Notes: generated by a model not told the origin, from the letters alone. A stretch of 64,000 nucleotides of DNA from RGIG1828 sp045536915 (GCA_045536915.1 JAZSOL010000041.1:17222-81221), one strand, 5' to 3'. Positions 26,223 through 35,574 are shown, counted from the stretch's first letter. Translations and numbers: made by a program.

Positions 26223-26251
26223 AAGCATCTGCATTACGCAGGTGCTTTTTT
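26223..26251 (+). terminator. intrinsic terminator after the DUF378 gene
   Basis: AAGCATCTGC pairs with GCAGGTGCTT (one G-U pair), 5-base loop, followed by six Ts. Confidence 0.9.
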
Positions 26252-26299
26252 GTTGCATCAGGTATCTGTCTGGATTTATAAAATTATTCAATTTTAATA

Positions 26300-26328
26300 T
26301 TGTCAAAATGATAATTTTATGGTAATAT
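26300..26328 (+). promoter_or_regulatory. sigma-A type promoter of lepA
   Basis: TTGTCA at 26300-26305, 17-base spacer, TAATAT at 26323-26328, 35 bases before the start codon. Confidence 0.55.
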
Positions 26329-26362
26329 ATTATAAAATAATTTTGATAAGTGAGGGTAATTT

Positions 26363-28168
26363 ATGTCTGACAGACAGGATAATATAAGAAATTTCTGCAT
26401 AATAGCGCATATTGACCATGGAAAATTCATATTTGTGGACAGAATGCTTGAAAAAACAGGTGTTCTCACAAAACGCGAAATGCAGGATCAGATACTTGAT
26501 AATATGGATCTCGAACGCGAAAAGGGGATAACAATAAAGGCAAGGGCTGTAAAGCTTGTTTACAAAGCCAAAGATAATAATGAGTATATTTTCAATCTTA
26601 TTGACACCCCGGGGCACGTTGACTTCAACTATGAGGTTTCCAGAAGTCTTGCAGCGTGTGAGGGTGCGGTGCTTGTTGTTGATGCGGCTCAGGGTATTGA
26701 GGCGCAGACTCTTGCAAACACATATCTTGCAGTTGACCATGATCTGGAAATTGTTCCTGTTATAAATAAAATTGATTTACCGAGTGCACGTCCCGATTTT
26801 GTTAAAGCTGAAATAGAAAACGTTATAGGAATTCCGGCAGATGAAGCACCGTTAATTTCCGCAAAACAAGGAATCGGAATCGAGGATGTGCTTGAAGAAA
26901 TTGTTAATCTGGTTCCGGCGCCGAACGGTGATGAAAACGCACCCCTTAAAGCACTTATTTTCGATTCATATTATGATGCATATAAAGGTGTTATTGTTTA
27001 CGTTCGTATTAAAGACGGTGAACTCAAAGCCAACGACACTATCAGATTTATGGCAACCGGAAAAGAATTTTCTGTTGTTGAAGTGGGGTATTTGTCGCCT
27101 CTTGGAACAGTTGTCTCTGATAAACTGTGTGCGGGTGAAGTTGGATATATTGCTGCAAGCATAAAAAATGTTACAGATGCTAGGGTAGGGGACACGGTTA
27201 CCACAACCGAAAATCCGGCTGAAGAACCGTTGCCGGGTTATAAAAAAGTTAATCCCATGGTATTTTGCGGTATATACACTTCCGACGGTTCTAAATTTCC
27301 TGATTTGCGCGAAGCTTTGGAAAAACTTCAGTTAAATGATGCATCACTCACGTTTGAACCTGAAACTTCAATTGCATTGGGCTTTGGTTTCAGATGCGGT
27401 TTCCTCGGGCTTTTGCACATGGAAATAATTCAGGAAAGAATCGAACGTGAATACAACCTTGATATTGTTACAACAGCTCCGAGTGTTATATATAAAATCA
27501 CCAAAACAAATGGTGAAATGTTAAATATAGACAATCCAACAAATTTGCCGCCAACTTCAGAAATTGAGTATATGGAAGAACCTATAGTTGATGCATCTAT
27601 AATGCTTCCGACTGAGTTTGTTGGGAATATTATGGAGCTGTGTCAGGACAGACGGGGAACTTTTAAAAACATGGAGTATATTGATGACACAAGAGTTGTT
27701 CTTCACTATGACCTTCCGCTTAATGAAATTATTTACGATTTCTTTGATGCATTAAAATCACGCACAAAGGGATATGCATCATTCGACTACGATCTTAAAG
27801 GTTACCAAAAATCCGACCTTGTTAAGCTCGATATGCTCTTGAACGGTGATATGGTTGATGCATTATCGTTTATAGTGCATGAATCAAAGGCATACACCAG
27901 AGGCCGCAGAATTGCTGAAAAGCTCAAAGAATCAATCCCGAGGCAGTTGTTTGAAATTCCTATTCAGGCTGCAATTGGCAATAAAATAATTGCCAGAGAA
28001 ACCGTTAAGGCCATGAGAAAGGACGTTTTAGCTAAATGCTACGGGGGAGATATAACAAGAAAGAAAAAACTCCTTGAAAAACAAAAAGAAGGAAAGAAAA
28101 GAATGAGACAAATCGGAACGGTTGAAGTTCCTCAGGAAGCATTTATGTCTGTGCTTAAGCTTGATTAA
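26363..28168 (+). CDS. lepA: elongation factor 4 (LepA) with an altered P-loop
   Basis: LepA is a ribosome-associated GTPase related to EF-G that promotes back-translocation or ribosome maturation. The 601-residue product has normal length and domains: G2 region (EREKGITIKA), DTPGHVDF (G3), NKIDL (G4), SAK (G5), and the C-terminal LepA domain ending VPQEAFMSVLKLD. The G1 motif is abnormal: residues 16-26 read HIDHGKFIFVD where the family has HIDHGKSTLAD. The Ser/Thr that binds Mg2+ after the P-loop Lys is gone. Codons 22-25 (26426-26437) can each be reached from the consensus by one C-to-T change. It is either a catalytically impaired LepA or a sequence artefact. ATG follows GAGGG. Confidence 0.95.
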   Translation: MSDRQDNIRNFCIIAHIDHGKFIFVDRMLEKTGVLTKREMQDQILDNMDLEREKGITIKARAVKLVYKAKDNNEYIFNLIDTPGHVDFNYEVSRSLAACEGAVLVVDAAQGIEAQTLANTYLAVDHDLEIVPVINKIDLPSARPDFVKAEIENVIGIPADEAPLISAKQGIGIEDVLEEIVNLVPAPNGDENAPLKALIFDSYYDAYKGVIVYVRIKDGELKANDTIRFMATGKEFSVVEVGYLSPLGTVVSDKLCAGEVGYIAASIKNVTDARVGDTVTTTENPAEEPLPGYKKVNPMVFCGIYTSDGSKFPDLREALEKLQLNDASLTFEPETSIALGFGFRCGFLGLLHMEIIQERIEREYNLDIVTTAPSVIYKITKTNGEMLNIDNPTNLPPTSEIEYMEEPIVDASIMLPTEFVGNIMELCQDRRGTFKNMEYIDDTRVVLHYDLPLNEIIYDFFDALKSRTKGYASFDYDLKGYQKSDLVKLDMLLNGDMVDALSFIVHESKAYTRGRRIAEKLKESIPRQLFEIPIQAAIGNKIIARETVKAMRKDVLAKCYGGDITRKKKLLEKQKEGKKRMRQIGTVEVPQEAFMSVLKLD

Positions 28169-28172
28169 ACAG

Positions 28173-28216
28173 TAAAGCTGAATTGAACGATTATTACATC
28201 GCGCAATTCAGCTTTA
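28173..28216. terminator. terminator between convergent lepA and xer genes
   Basis: TAAAGCTGAATTG pairs perfectly with CAATTCAGCTTTA (13 bp) around an 18-base loop; it abuts the stop codon of the leftward recombinase gene at 28217. Flanking T and A runs are short. Confidence 0.65.
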
Positions 28217-29263
28217 TTAATTTTCATTTTCATTTAAACTAATTTTGTTAAAGGGATTGTTATCAGCCGCTTTTTGCATATCGCTGTCGTTTATATGGGT
28301 ATATATCTGAGTTGTGGATATACTGACATGACCCAGAATTTCCTGCAATGTTTTAATATCAACATTTCCTTCTTTATACATTATCGTTGCGGCTGTGTGA
28401 CGTAATTTATGCGGAGAATACCGTTTCTCGTCGATCCCGGCTGCTTTAAAATATTTTTTTGCAAGCAGTTCAACCATTCTGTTTGATATTCTGCGGTTTT
28501 TGCCGCTTATAAACAACGCATTTTTGTCATCGCCGTATAATTCATTCGGTCTCACGGCAAGGTAATTATTGAGTGATTCTATGCATATATCGTTTAAGAA
28601 GACAATGCGCTCTTTATTTCCTTTACCAATAACACGCAATGTTCGTTTTGCGAAATTGATATCCTGCAAGTTAATCCCAACTAACTCCGATAATCTCAGG
28701 CCGCAATTTAGAAACAAAATAAATATAGCAATATCTCTTTCTCTGGATTTGCCATCTATAGCTTTCAAAAGATTGACGCTTTCTTCAAGAGTCAGGAATT
28801 TCGGCATACGCTTTTTTAACTTAGGTGTGTCAAGATTCAGTGCAGGATTAGTTTCCATATAGTTAATCTTGGCAGTGAGATAGTTATAAAAAGATTTTAA
28901 GCTTGCAACTTTGCGTGCTTTGTAGTTGTCGTTTGATGACTTAAAGTTATTTACGTAGGCCATAAATTCATATAAATCGGATAAGGAAACTTCTTTGAGT
29001 ATTTCGCAGTTGAAATTGTCGAGTTCAACCGCATCTAAATTTAATATGTCCAGATTATTTTGAACTGCATAAAGGTATCTGAAAAACATTCTCAAATCAT
29101 AATAATATTCTTTTACGGTGTTGCGGGAACGGCCTTTAATTATGGTTAGATAATTCAGATAGTCTCTTAATAGCTGCGGAACATCCGAATATTCTGATTT
29201 TGACTTAATAATGTTTTTCACCCTCTTCCATTTCGCAAAATTTTTATTTTGCGAAATGACCAT
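28217..29263 (-). CDS. tyrosine recombinase, XerC/XerD-like
   Basis: A 348-residue tyrosine recombinase: an N-terminal SAM-like core-binding domain (residues ~25-150, including GRSRNTVKEYYYDLRMFF) and a catalytic domain with Arg in CGLRLSELVG, Lys in GKGNKER, HKLRHTAAT, the second His in LGHVSISTTQ and the nucleophile in IYTH. It is slightly longer than standard Xer proteins. The reading frame starts within a 13-bp inverted repeat (29229-29258), and the start at ATG 29263 lacks a strong ribosome site, so a start further in is possible. It lies at the end of a leftward block behind a DJ-1 gene with no integrated element visible. A chromosomal Xer role is likely. Confidence 0.85.
   Translation of the reverse strand: MVISQNKNFAKWKRVKNIIKSKSEYSDVPQLLRDYLNYLTIIKGRSRNTVKEYYYDLRMFFRYLYAVQNNLDILNLDAVELDNFNCEILKEVSLSDLYEFMAYVNNFKSSNDNYKARKVASLKSFYNYLTAKINYMETNPALNLDTPKLKKRMPKFLTLEESVNLLKAIDGKSRERDIAIFILFLNCGLRLSELVGINLQDINFAKRTLRVIGKGNKERIVFLNDICIESLNNYLAVRPNELYGDDKNALFISGKNRRISNRMVELLAKKYFKAAGIDEKRYSPHKLRHTAATIMYKEGNVDIKTLQEILGHVSISTTQIYTHINDSDMQKAADNNPFNKISLNENEN
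29229..29258. repeat. perfect 13-bp inverted repeat at the recombinase start
   Basis: CATTTCGCAAAAT (29229-29241) is the exact reverse complement of 29246-29258, with a TTTT centre. It lies three bases inside the start codon of the recombinase gene, so the mRNA would fold over the initiation region. It might instead be a recombinase-binding site. Confidence 0.75.
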
Positions 29264-29305
29264 ATAAAAATCTCTTGTATCCTATTTTGTGTTTAAAACG
29301 AAAAA

Positions 29306-29851
29306 TCACTTATATTGCATGGATTTCATCAAATCATAACTATATTCGTATCCTTTTATTATTTCAACAAATTTGAATCCAAGCTTATGAGCTGTTCCGG
29401 CACCGCGTGATGTTAGAATATTTCCATCAACACACACATCGTCTTCAACGTGTGTTGCTCCTAATAAATATTTTTCGAATGACGGATAACATGTGGCTTG
29501 TTTACCTTCAAGAAGTTTAAGTTTTCCGAAAATCATTGGTGCAGCACAAATAGAAATCAGATATTTCCCTTTGCTATTATATTCGATTAATAAATCCTTC
29601 AGAAATTCATTTTCAAAAAGATTTGTTGTTCCCGGCATACCACCGGGCAAAAATATTCCGTCGCCATCTTCTGCGGCAAGAGAATCCAGTGTGTAGTCTG
29701 CATTCAGAGAAATTCCGTGAGCTCCTGTTACTGTTTTGGTGTTATACACAGAAACCGTTTTGATATCAATTTTTGCACGTCTGAGTATGTCTATAAACGC
29801 TATAGCCTCAATTTCTTCAAATCCATTTGCCAACATTGCATATATTGTCAT
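29306..29851 (-). CDS. DJ-1/PfpI family protein
   Basis: A 181-residue class I glutamine-amidotransferase-like protein. The start IYAMLANGFEEIEAIAFIDILRRA and the nucleophile elbow ISICAAPMIFG, with Cys between Ile and Ala, are typical of DJ-1/ThiJ/YajL proteins; FLPGGMPGTTNL supplies the second loop. Members act as glyoxalases, deglycases or chaperones; the specific activity is unknown. It is flanked by radC and the recombinase gene. Confidence 0.87.
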   Translation of the reverse strand: MTIYAMLANGFEEIEAIAFIDILRRAKIDIKTVSVYNTKTVTGAHGISLNADYTLDSLAAEDGDGIFLPGGMPGTTNLFENEFLKDLLIEYNSKGKYLISICAAPMIFGKLKLLEGKQATCYPSFEKYLLGATHVEDDVCVDGNILTSRGAGTAHKLGFKFVEIIKGYEYSYDLMKSMQYK

Positions 29852-29885
29852 AATATCACCTACTCAATAATTAATTTTTCAACAT

Positions 29886-30614
29886 TCACGACAGCATTCC
29901 TCTGTCGGATAAACTGACATGTTCATCATTACTGCATACAATATGATCAACAACTTCGATATCAAAGTCTGAAAAAGTTACAGAAAGTTGCTTGGTTATC
30001 ATCACATCATCCGACGAAGGTTCCGGATTTGAAGTGGGATGATTGTGTGCCAAAATAATCTTTTTCACGTTTCGATTCAGCACTGTTTTAACAACAGCCT
30101 CTTTGCATACCTTCGTTTCGTATTCTGTTCCTTCGCTGATTTTCTCAACAAATTTGACTTTTCTTCCGTGGGTCATACCGATTACTATAAAACACTCATT
30201 GGTATGATATTTGAAATAATTACAACAAAATGTACCCACCTTTTTAGAAGTGTCAAGAACAGCTTCTTCAAACTCATTCGTGCTTATGTATTTGTTGAAT
30301 TGCCTGATAAACATAATAAACGAAGCTGATTTTTCGCCCAAGCCTTCAATTTTGATTAATTCATCATACCTTGCATTAAGAACATTTTTCAATGAACCAA
30401 ATCTGTCGAGCAACAAATGAGCCGTTTCGTTGGTGTCCTTTTGAGGTATTGTGTGGAAAAGCAGAAATTCCAACACTTCAATTTCCGTAAATGAATCCAG
30501 CCCGTATTTTATAAATTTGTTTCTCACGCGCATTCGATGACCTTCATGTATTCGCTTTTTAGGAGAAGTTTTTTGCTTTTCTGTTGTCTGAATGCTCTTT
30601 GAACTATATGACAT
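29886..30614 (-). CDS. radC: RadC-like JAB-domain protein
   Basis: A 242-residue RadC family protein: an N-terminal helix-hairpin-helix-like region (IEGLGEKSASF) and a C-terminal MPN/JAB domain with the metal motif Glu ... HNHPTSNPEPSSDD. The usual HNHPSG is HNHPTS here, a mild change that keeps the metal ligands. The role of RadC in repair or recombination is uncertain. It follows tlyA by 3 bases in a leftward operon. Confidence 0.88.
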   Translation of the reverse strand: MSYSSKSIQTTEKQKTSPKKRIHEGHRMRVRNKFIKYGLDSFTEIEVLEFLLFHTIPQKDTNETAHLLLDRFGSLKNVLNARYDELIKIEGLGEKSASFIMFIRQFNKYISTNEFEEAVLDTSKKVGTFCCNYFKYHTNECFIVIGMTHGRKVKFVEKISEGTEYETKVCKEAVVKTVLNRNVKKIILAHNHPTSNPEPSSDDVMITKQLSVTFSDFDIEVVDHIVCSNDEHVSLSDRGMLS

Positions 30615-30617
30615 AAA

Positions 30618-31420
30618 TCATACCTCCCCTATTTTATGTGCATTGGCAACAGTTTCGTTTATGAGATTATCATCAATATGATGTATGGTATTGGATTTTT
30701 TTAGTAAGAGTAAAAATTCTATATTGCCTTCAGGTCCTTTTATTGGGGAAAAATCCAGATTTTCCGCAGAAAAACCTAATTCAACAGCAAAATCTGCAAT
30801 TTCACGAATAACTTTTTTGTGTATGTTTTCATCTTTAACAACGCCCTTTTTCCCCACTTCTTCTCTTCCTGCTTCAAACTGCGGTTTTATAAGAGCCACA
30901 AGCATTCCGTCATCTTTAAGAATTTTATATGCCACAGGCAATACAAGTCTTAGAGATATAAACGACACATCTATAGATATAAAATCAATTTCATCGTGTA
31001 TAAGTTCGAAATCAATGTATCTTATGTTGGTTCTTTCAATATTAACAACACGTTCGTCATTTCTGAGCTTCCACGCAAGCTGACCGTAACCGACATCTAC
31101 AGCATAAACTTTTTTTGCACCGTTTTGGAGCATACAATCCGTGAAACCTCCGGTTGATGTCCAATATCCATACAAACATAATCCGTAAGTTTAAAATCAA
31201 ACACTTTGGTTGCTTTGTCGAGTTTAAGTCCGCCTCTGCTCACAAACGGGATTTTTTGACCGCGTATTTCTATAGATTGACCTTCAGTGTATTTATCACC
31301 GGCTTTGAGCACTTTCTGATTATTTACATACACCATACCGGCCATAATCATTGCTTTTGCTTTTTCGCGGCTTTCGACAAGACCTTTATTAACTAAAACA
31401 ACATCAACTCTGTCTGCCAA
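30618..31420 (-). pseudogene. tlyA: TlyA-type rRNA 2'-O-methyltransferase with a one-base frameshift
   Basis: The gene follows dxs in the usual order. It begins at TTG 31420 (AAAGGAG 10 bases upstream, 17-base overlap with dxs) with an S4 RNA-binding domain (VDVVLVNKGLVESREKAKAMIMAG), and continues in a second frame with STGGFTDCMLQNGA, VDVGYGQL and KPQFEAGREEVG of the FtsJ-like methyltransferase domain. The frames meet at about 31159-31162: the N-part reads VCMDIG and the C-part TSTGGFTD where the family has DIGASTGGF, as if one base had been lost. It is either a real inactivation or an assembly error; both halves look otherwise well conserved. Confidence 0.85.
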
Positions 31421-33263
31421 ATTCAGCCAACTCCTTTTCAATACGTTTTACAATTTTAATCGGTGTAAGACCGTGAATATCAAACAATTCGTCCTGATTA
31501 CCCTGTTGGATATAGCAATCATCATATCCGATACATACAAACTTGCTTTTCAGGGAGCATTCTATCGCAGACAGAATAAAACTACCGCATCCACCAGATA
31601 TGACATTATCTTCCACACTTACAGTGATTTTACTTTTGCTGATAAGTTTTTCAATTTCTTCCTTGTTCAAGGGTTTCAACGTTCTTAAATTAACAACAGT
31701 TGACTTTATTCCGGATTCACTCAATATTTTCTGAGCTTGCACACACATATCAACAGTGCGTCCGATTGCAATCAAAACAACGTCAAAGCCGTCTGATGAA
31801 ACATATTCAGGCATTGCGAAAACAAAATCTGAACACTCTCTTGTTTGTGCATTGCTTTTTGGATACCTTATTGCAACAGGACCTGTTTTGTTATCAAGAA
31901 TATAGTCCATCATTTGCACAAGTTCCTTGCGGCACGACGGCGCCAATACAGTCATTTGCGGTATGTGCAGTAAGTAAGACAAGTCAAAAACACCCTGATG
32001 CGTTTCACCATCTTCGCCCACGATTCCTGCCCTGTCAACGGCAAATAACACATCAAGATTTTGCATACAAACGTCATGCAATATCTGATCGTATGCACGT
32101 TGGAGAAAAGTTGAATATATACACACAACAGGTTTAACATCTCCTGATGCAAGACCGGCAGCAAAAGTTACAGCGTGTTGTTCGGCAATTCCAACATCGT
32201 AAAATCTTTCCGGAAACATTTGCGAAAACTTAGTGAGTCCGCAACCTGAACACATTGCTGCTGTGATGGCAACAATCCTTTCGTTTTCCTTAGCTTTTTT
32301 TACTATGCATTCACCGAAAACATCCGTATATGAATCAGACACCTGATTTTCCTGCCCTGATTTCGGTTTGATACCGTGATATAAATCAGGATTGTTTTCG
32401 GCAGGTTTATAACCTCTGCCTTTCTGAGTAAAGGTGTGAATAATTACAGGACCATTAATTGCTTTTGCTGTTTCAAAAGCTTCTGTCAGCTCTGAAAAGT
32501 CGTGACCGTCAATTATACCAATATATTTAAATCCAAGATTTTCGAATATTGAAGTTTCTATAGCTGCTGATTTTATGACTTTTTTTGTTTTATGCATAAT
32601 TTTATAAACAACATTTCCGAAACTGCCGATATTTCCGAGAAACTTTTGCATTTTATTTTTGGCATTGAGATACTTTTTGTCAAGCCTGAGCATACTGAGA
32701 TAAGCAGATAACCCGCCAACATTTTTGTTGATTGACATTTCATTGTCATTTAAAACAATTATTATTTTGGTATTGGATATTCCAACATTGTTTAACGCTT
32801 CAAATGCCATTCCTCCGCCAAGTGCACCATCACCTATGAAGGCAATTACGTTGTAGTTGTCGTTTTTCAAATCGCGCGCTTTCGCTATTCCGTATGCTGC
32901 CGAAACAGATGTACTCGAATGACCGGTGTTAAAACAGTCATATTCACTTTCGCTTGTCTTCGGAAATCCCGACATGCCGCCAAGTTTTCTCAAAGTATCA
33001 AATTTTTCGATTCTTCCGCTTAACAATTTATGAACATAGCTTTGATGACCAACATCAAAAACAATTTTATCATAAGGAAAGTTGAAAACTTTATGAAGAG
33101 CAAGCGTCAACTCAACAACACCAAGATTAGATGCAAGGTGTCCGCCGTTATCGGTAACTTTTTCAATCAGAAATTCACGAATATTCGATGCAAGAAATTC
33201 TGCATTGCATTCATCCAGATTTTTTATATAATTTTTATTGTTAAGTTTATCAATGAATTCCAT
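31404..33263 (-). CDS. dxs: 1-deoxy-D-xylulose-5-phosphate synthase
   Basis: DXS condenses pyruvate and glyceraldehyde-3-phosphate using thiamine diphosphate, the first step of the MEP isoprenoid pathway. The 619-residue product has GHQSYVHKLLSGR, FNTGHSSTSVSAAYG, the ThDP motif GDGALGGGMAFEALNN, and the transketolase pyrimidine domain with DVGIAEQHAVTFAAGLA, then DRAGIVGEDGETHQG. ATG 33263 is used; upstream ispA ends 37 bases away. It precedes tlyA in the operon and supplies precursors for IspA and UppP. Confidence 0.96.
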   Translation of the reverse strand: MEFIDKLNNKNYIKNLDECNAEFLASNIREFLIEKVTDNGGHLASNLGVVELTLALHKVFNFPYDKIVFDVGHQSYVHKLLSGRIEKFDTLRKLGGMSGFPKTSESEYDCFNTGHSSTSVSAAYGIAKARDLKNDNYNVIAFIGDGALGGGMAFEALNNVGISNTKIIIVLNDNEMSINKNVGGLSAYLSMLRLDKKYLNAKNKMQKFLGNIGSFGNVVYKIMHKTKKVIKSAAIETSIFENLGFKYIGIIDGHDFSELTEAFETAKAINGPVIIHTFTQKGRGYKPAENNPDLYHGIKPKSGQENQVSDSYTDVFGECIVKKAKENERIVAITAAMCSGCGLTKFSQMFPERFYDVGIAEQHAVTFAAGLASGDVKPVVCIYSTFLQRAYDQILHDVCMQNLDVLFAVDRAGIVGEDGETHQGVFDLSYLLHIPQMTVLAPSCRKELVQMMDYILDNKTGPVAIRYPKSNAQTRECSDFVFAMPEYVSSDGFDVVLIAIGRTVDMCVQAQKILSESGIKSTVVNLRTLKPLNKEEIEKLISKSKITVSVEDNVISGGCGSFILSAIECSLKSKFVCIGYDDCYIQQGNQDELFDIHGLTPIKIVKRIEKELAEFGRQS

Positions 33264-33299
33264 GAAAATTCCTCGTTTATCGTTTTAGTAAGTTAAATG

Positions 33300-34139
33300 T
33301 TATTCAAAAAGGTATTTATGTAATGAAATCAAAAATTCGTTTTTGTCATATTCTGAGAGTATATTATATGCGTTTTTACTATACAAATCAAGCTGCTCCT
33401 GCGCTTTTTTTGCACCTAATGCATTGATGAAATTCGGACAATCAGATTGAGCTTTTTCATCTTCATGTATATCCTCAAAATCATCCCTGATTTGAAACGC
33501 AAGTCCGAGATTATAGGAAAACTCAGTCATTTTATCAATGGTTAAATTATCTGCGCCTGCAATATATGCACCGGCAAGAACAGAGGCTTTTATGAGTGCC
33601 ATTGTTTTTTGTTCGACAATACGGATGAGGGTTTTCTCATCGGCATTCGAAGAGGAACCGAGTTTTAAATCAAGAACCTGACCGTTTATCATACCCGAAA
33701 CACCTGCAGCTTCCGCAATGCATGCAGCAGCACGCAATTTATCGGCATTTGTGCTTTTTGATAACATTAATTCAAAAGCGCTGTTAAGCAGTGCATCACC
33801 GCATAAAATCCCGAAAGCTTCACCGAATTTTTTATGACAGCTTGGCTGTCCCCTTCTCATATCAGCGTTATCCATTGCGGGTAAATCATCATGAACGAGC
33901 GAGTATGCATGAATAAGCTCAATAGCTATGGCATAATCAACAGCATCCTCATATTTTCCTCCAAGCATAGTACATATTTCCGTGCAAAGAATTGAACGGA
34001 GTCTCTTTCCGCCGTTCAAAACAGAATATTTCATTGCATCAATAATATCGTGAGAAGAGGAAGTGTATTTATCCAGATAAGATTCTATTCTGTTGTCTAT
34101 TTCTTTAATTTTTGATTTGTAGCATTCTTTAAAATTCAT
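33300..34139 (-). CDS. ispA: polyprenyl (farnesyl) diphosphate synthase
   Basis: A 279-residue trans-prenyltransferase. The two Asp-rich motifs are HDDLPAMDNADMRRGQPSCH (first, DDxxxxD) and FQIRDDFEDIHED (second, DDxxD), binding Mg-diphosphate. It elongates DMAPP/IPP to farnesyl or geranylgeranyl diphosphate. It lies between xseB and dxs, the common xseAB-ispA-dxs order. Chain length cannot be fixed by eye; the two residues before the first motif suggest C15. Confidence 0.93.
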   Translation of the reverse strand: MNFKECYKSKIKEIDNRIESYLDKYTSSSHDIIDAMKYSVLNGGKRLRSILCTEICTMLGGKYEDAVDYAIAIELIHAYSLVHDDLPAMDNADMRRGQPSCHKKFGEAFGILCGDALLNSAFELMLSKSTNADKLRAAACIAEAAGVSGMINGQVLDLKLGSSSNADEKTLIRIVEQKTMALIKASVLAGAYIAGADNLTIDKMTEFSYNLGLAFQIRDDFEDIHEDEKAQSDCPNFINALGAKKAQEQLDLYSKNAYNILSEYDKNEFLISLHKYLFE

Positions 34140-34157
34140 TTTGTTTCTCCGATTCTG

Positions 34158-34373
34158 TTATTCATCGCCGAAATCAACGTCAACGTAATTTTCATTTTGT
34201 ATAATTTCTATTTTTTGTTTTGCTTCACTGAGCACCTTCATACATGCGGCAGAGAGTTTCATGCCTTTTTCATATAAAGCAATGCTTTCATTCAAACCTA
34301 CATTACCGCTTTCCAGCTGAGAAACTATACCGTTTAATTCACTTATATTCTTTTCGAATTCGTCATTTTTCAT
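34158..34373 (-). CDS. xseB: exodeoxyribonuclease VII small subunit
   Basis: A 71-residue helical protein with the family core FEKNISELNGIVSQLESGNVGLNESIALYEKGM. It assembles with XseA to form exonuclease VII, which degrades single-stranded DNA. Its start overlaps the xseA end by 11 bases. Confidence 0.95.
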   Translation of the reverse strand: MKNDEFEKNISELNGIVSQLESGNVGLNESIALYEKGMKLSAACMKVLSEAKQKIEIIQNENYVDVDFGDE

Positions 34374-35562
34374 ATTTGATCCTCCGCACGTTGCAATTCA
34401 GTTCTCCGCAATTGAATTTAACGTTTATTTCATCGCCTTCTTTAATATCATAAGCAGACACATACTTTCCCTCAGCATCAGTTATAACAGAATAACCTCG
34501 CTTTAAAACCTTAAGCGGATTAAGCGTTTCAAGAGCTCCATTCAGTAACGCCAACGAATTTAAATTATCTCCATATACAGATGAAACATAATCATTCATA
34601 GCGCATTGCATGCGGTTAATCAAAATCTCCTTGCGTCTGAATAATTCCATTGCTTTTGAATAAATTTCTTTCACACCGCAGTTGGATAATGAAAGATAGC
34701 ATTTTGTGAGTGTACTGTACATAGCTGTTTCAAGGTTTTTTCGTTTCGCCATCAGACCGGTTTTCACATCATCTATATCGGGCAATGCTATTTCCAATGC
34801 TGCAGAAGGCGTAGGAGCACGTTTGTCAGCAACAAAGTCGGCTATTGTGTAATCAGTTTCATGTCCAACAGCGGATATCACCGGTTTATTACAATTGTAA
34901 ATGGAAATGGCAGTTTTTTCTTCGTTAAATGCCCACAAATCCTCAATACTTCCACCGCCTCGCGCTACAATAATAACATCGCAGTCGGTATGCATATCCA
35001 GATATTCTATACCTTTGCAAATAGTTTCTGCCGCTCCTATCCCCTGAACCTTTGCCGGATATATGCAAATATCTGATAGCGGGAAACGTCTTTTCGATAC
35101 TGACAAAACATCTCTGATTGCAGCACCTGTTAAAGAAGTTACAACGCCGATTTTGGCGGGCATTAAAGGAATTGCTTTTTTTCTTTCTTCATCAAAAAAA
35201 CCTGCAGCCGACAGTTTGCTTTTTAACTGCTCATATGCCGCATAAAGTTCTCCGGTTCCGTCGGGAATAATTTTCTCAACATAAAGCTGATATGAACCGT
35301 CTCTTTCAAAAACAGCAACCTTGCCAAAAGCAATTATTCGCATTCCGTTTTTTAATCCGAAACTCATTTTATTAGCAAACGAATTAAACATAACAGCTCT
35401 TAAAATTGAATTATCATCTTTGAGCGTCATATATATGTGACCGCTGTAGTGTGTTTTGAAATTGGATATTTCGCCGCATACCCATAAATCCGTCAGGTTG
35501 GAATTCTGCTCAACATAACGCTTCATATAATTATTGAGTTGCGACACCGATACTATAGGCAT
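34363..35562 (-). CDS. xseA: exodeoxyribonuclease VII large subunit
   Basis: A 399-residue nuclease subunit: N-terminal OB fold (VSQLNNYMKRYVEQNSNLTDLWVCGEISNF), catalytic core with GVVTSLTGAAIRDVL, RGGGSIEDLWAFNEE and SAVGHETDYTIADFVADKRAPTPSAA, then a coiled-coil and the C-terminal LKRGYSV segment. It is intact. It precedes xseB by an 11-base overlap. Confidence 0.96.
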   Translation of the reverse strand: MPIVSVSQLNNYMKRYVEQNSNLTDLWVCGEISNFKTHYSGHIYMTLKDDNSILRAVMFNSFANKMSFGLKNGMRIIAFGKVAVFERDGSYQLYVEKIIPDGTGELYAAYEQLKSKLSAAGFFDEERKKAIPLMPAKIGVVTSLTGAAIRDVLSVSKRRFPLSDICIYPAKVQGIGAAETICKGIEYLDMHTDCDVIIVARGGGSIEDLWAFNEEKTAISIYNCNKPVISAVGHETDYTIADFVADKRAPTPSAALEIALPDIDDVKTGLMAKRKNLETAMYSTLTKCYLSLSNCGVKEIYSKAMELFRRKEILINRMQCAMNDYVSSVYGDNLNSLALLNGALETLNPLKVLKRGYSVITDAEGKYVSAYDIKEGDEINVKFNCGELNCNVRRIKYEK

Positions 35563-35574
35563 ATATCCTCCGGT

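Noticed and set aside
28217..29263. Recombinase gene as evidence of an integrated phage or element
   Set aside because: Flanking genes are chromosomal (lepA, DJ-1, radC), with no phage or conjugation genes and no attachment-site repeats found around it.
31700..32137. 145-codon open frame opposite dxs
   Set aside because: Shadow of the dxs coding sequence; composition follows the dxs codon pattern read in reverse.
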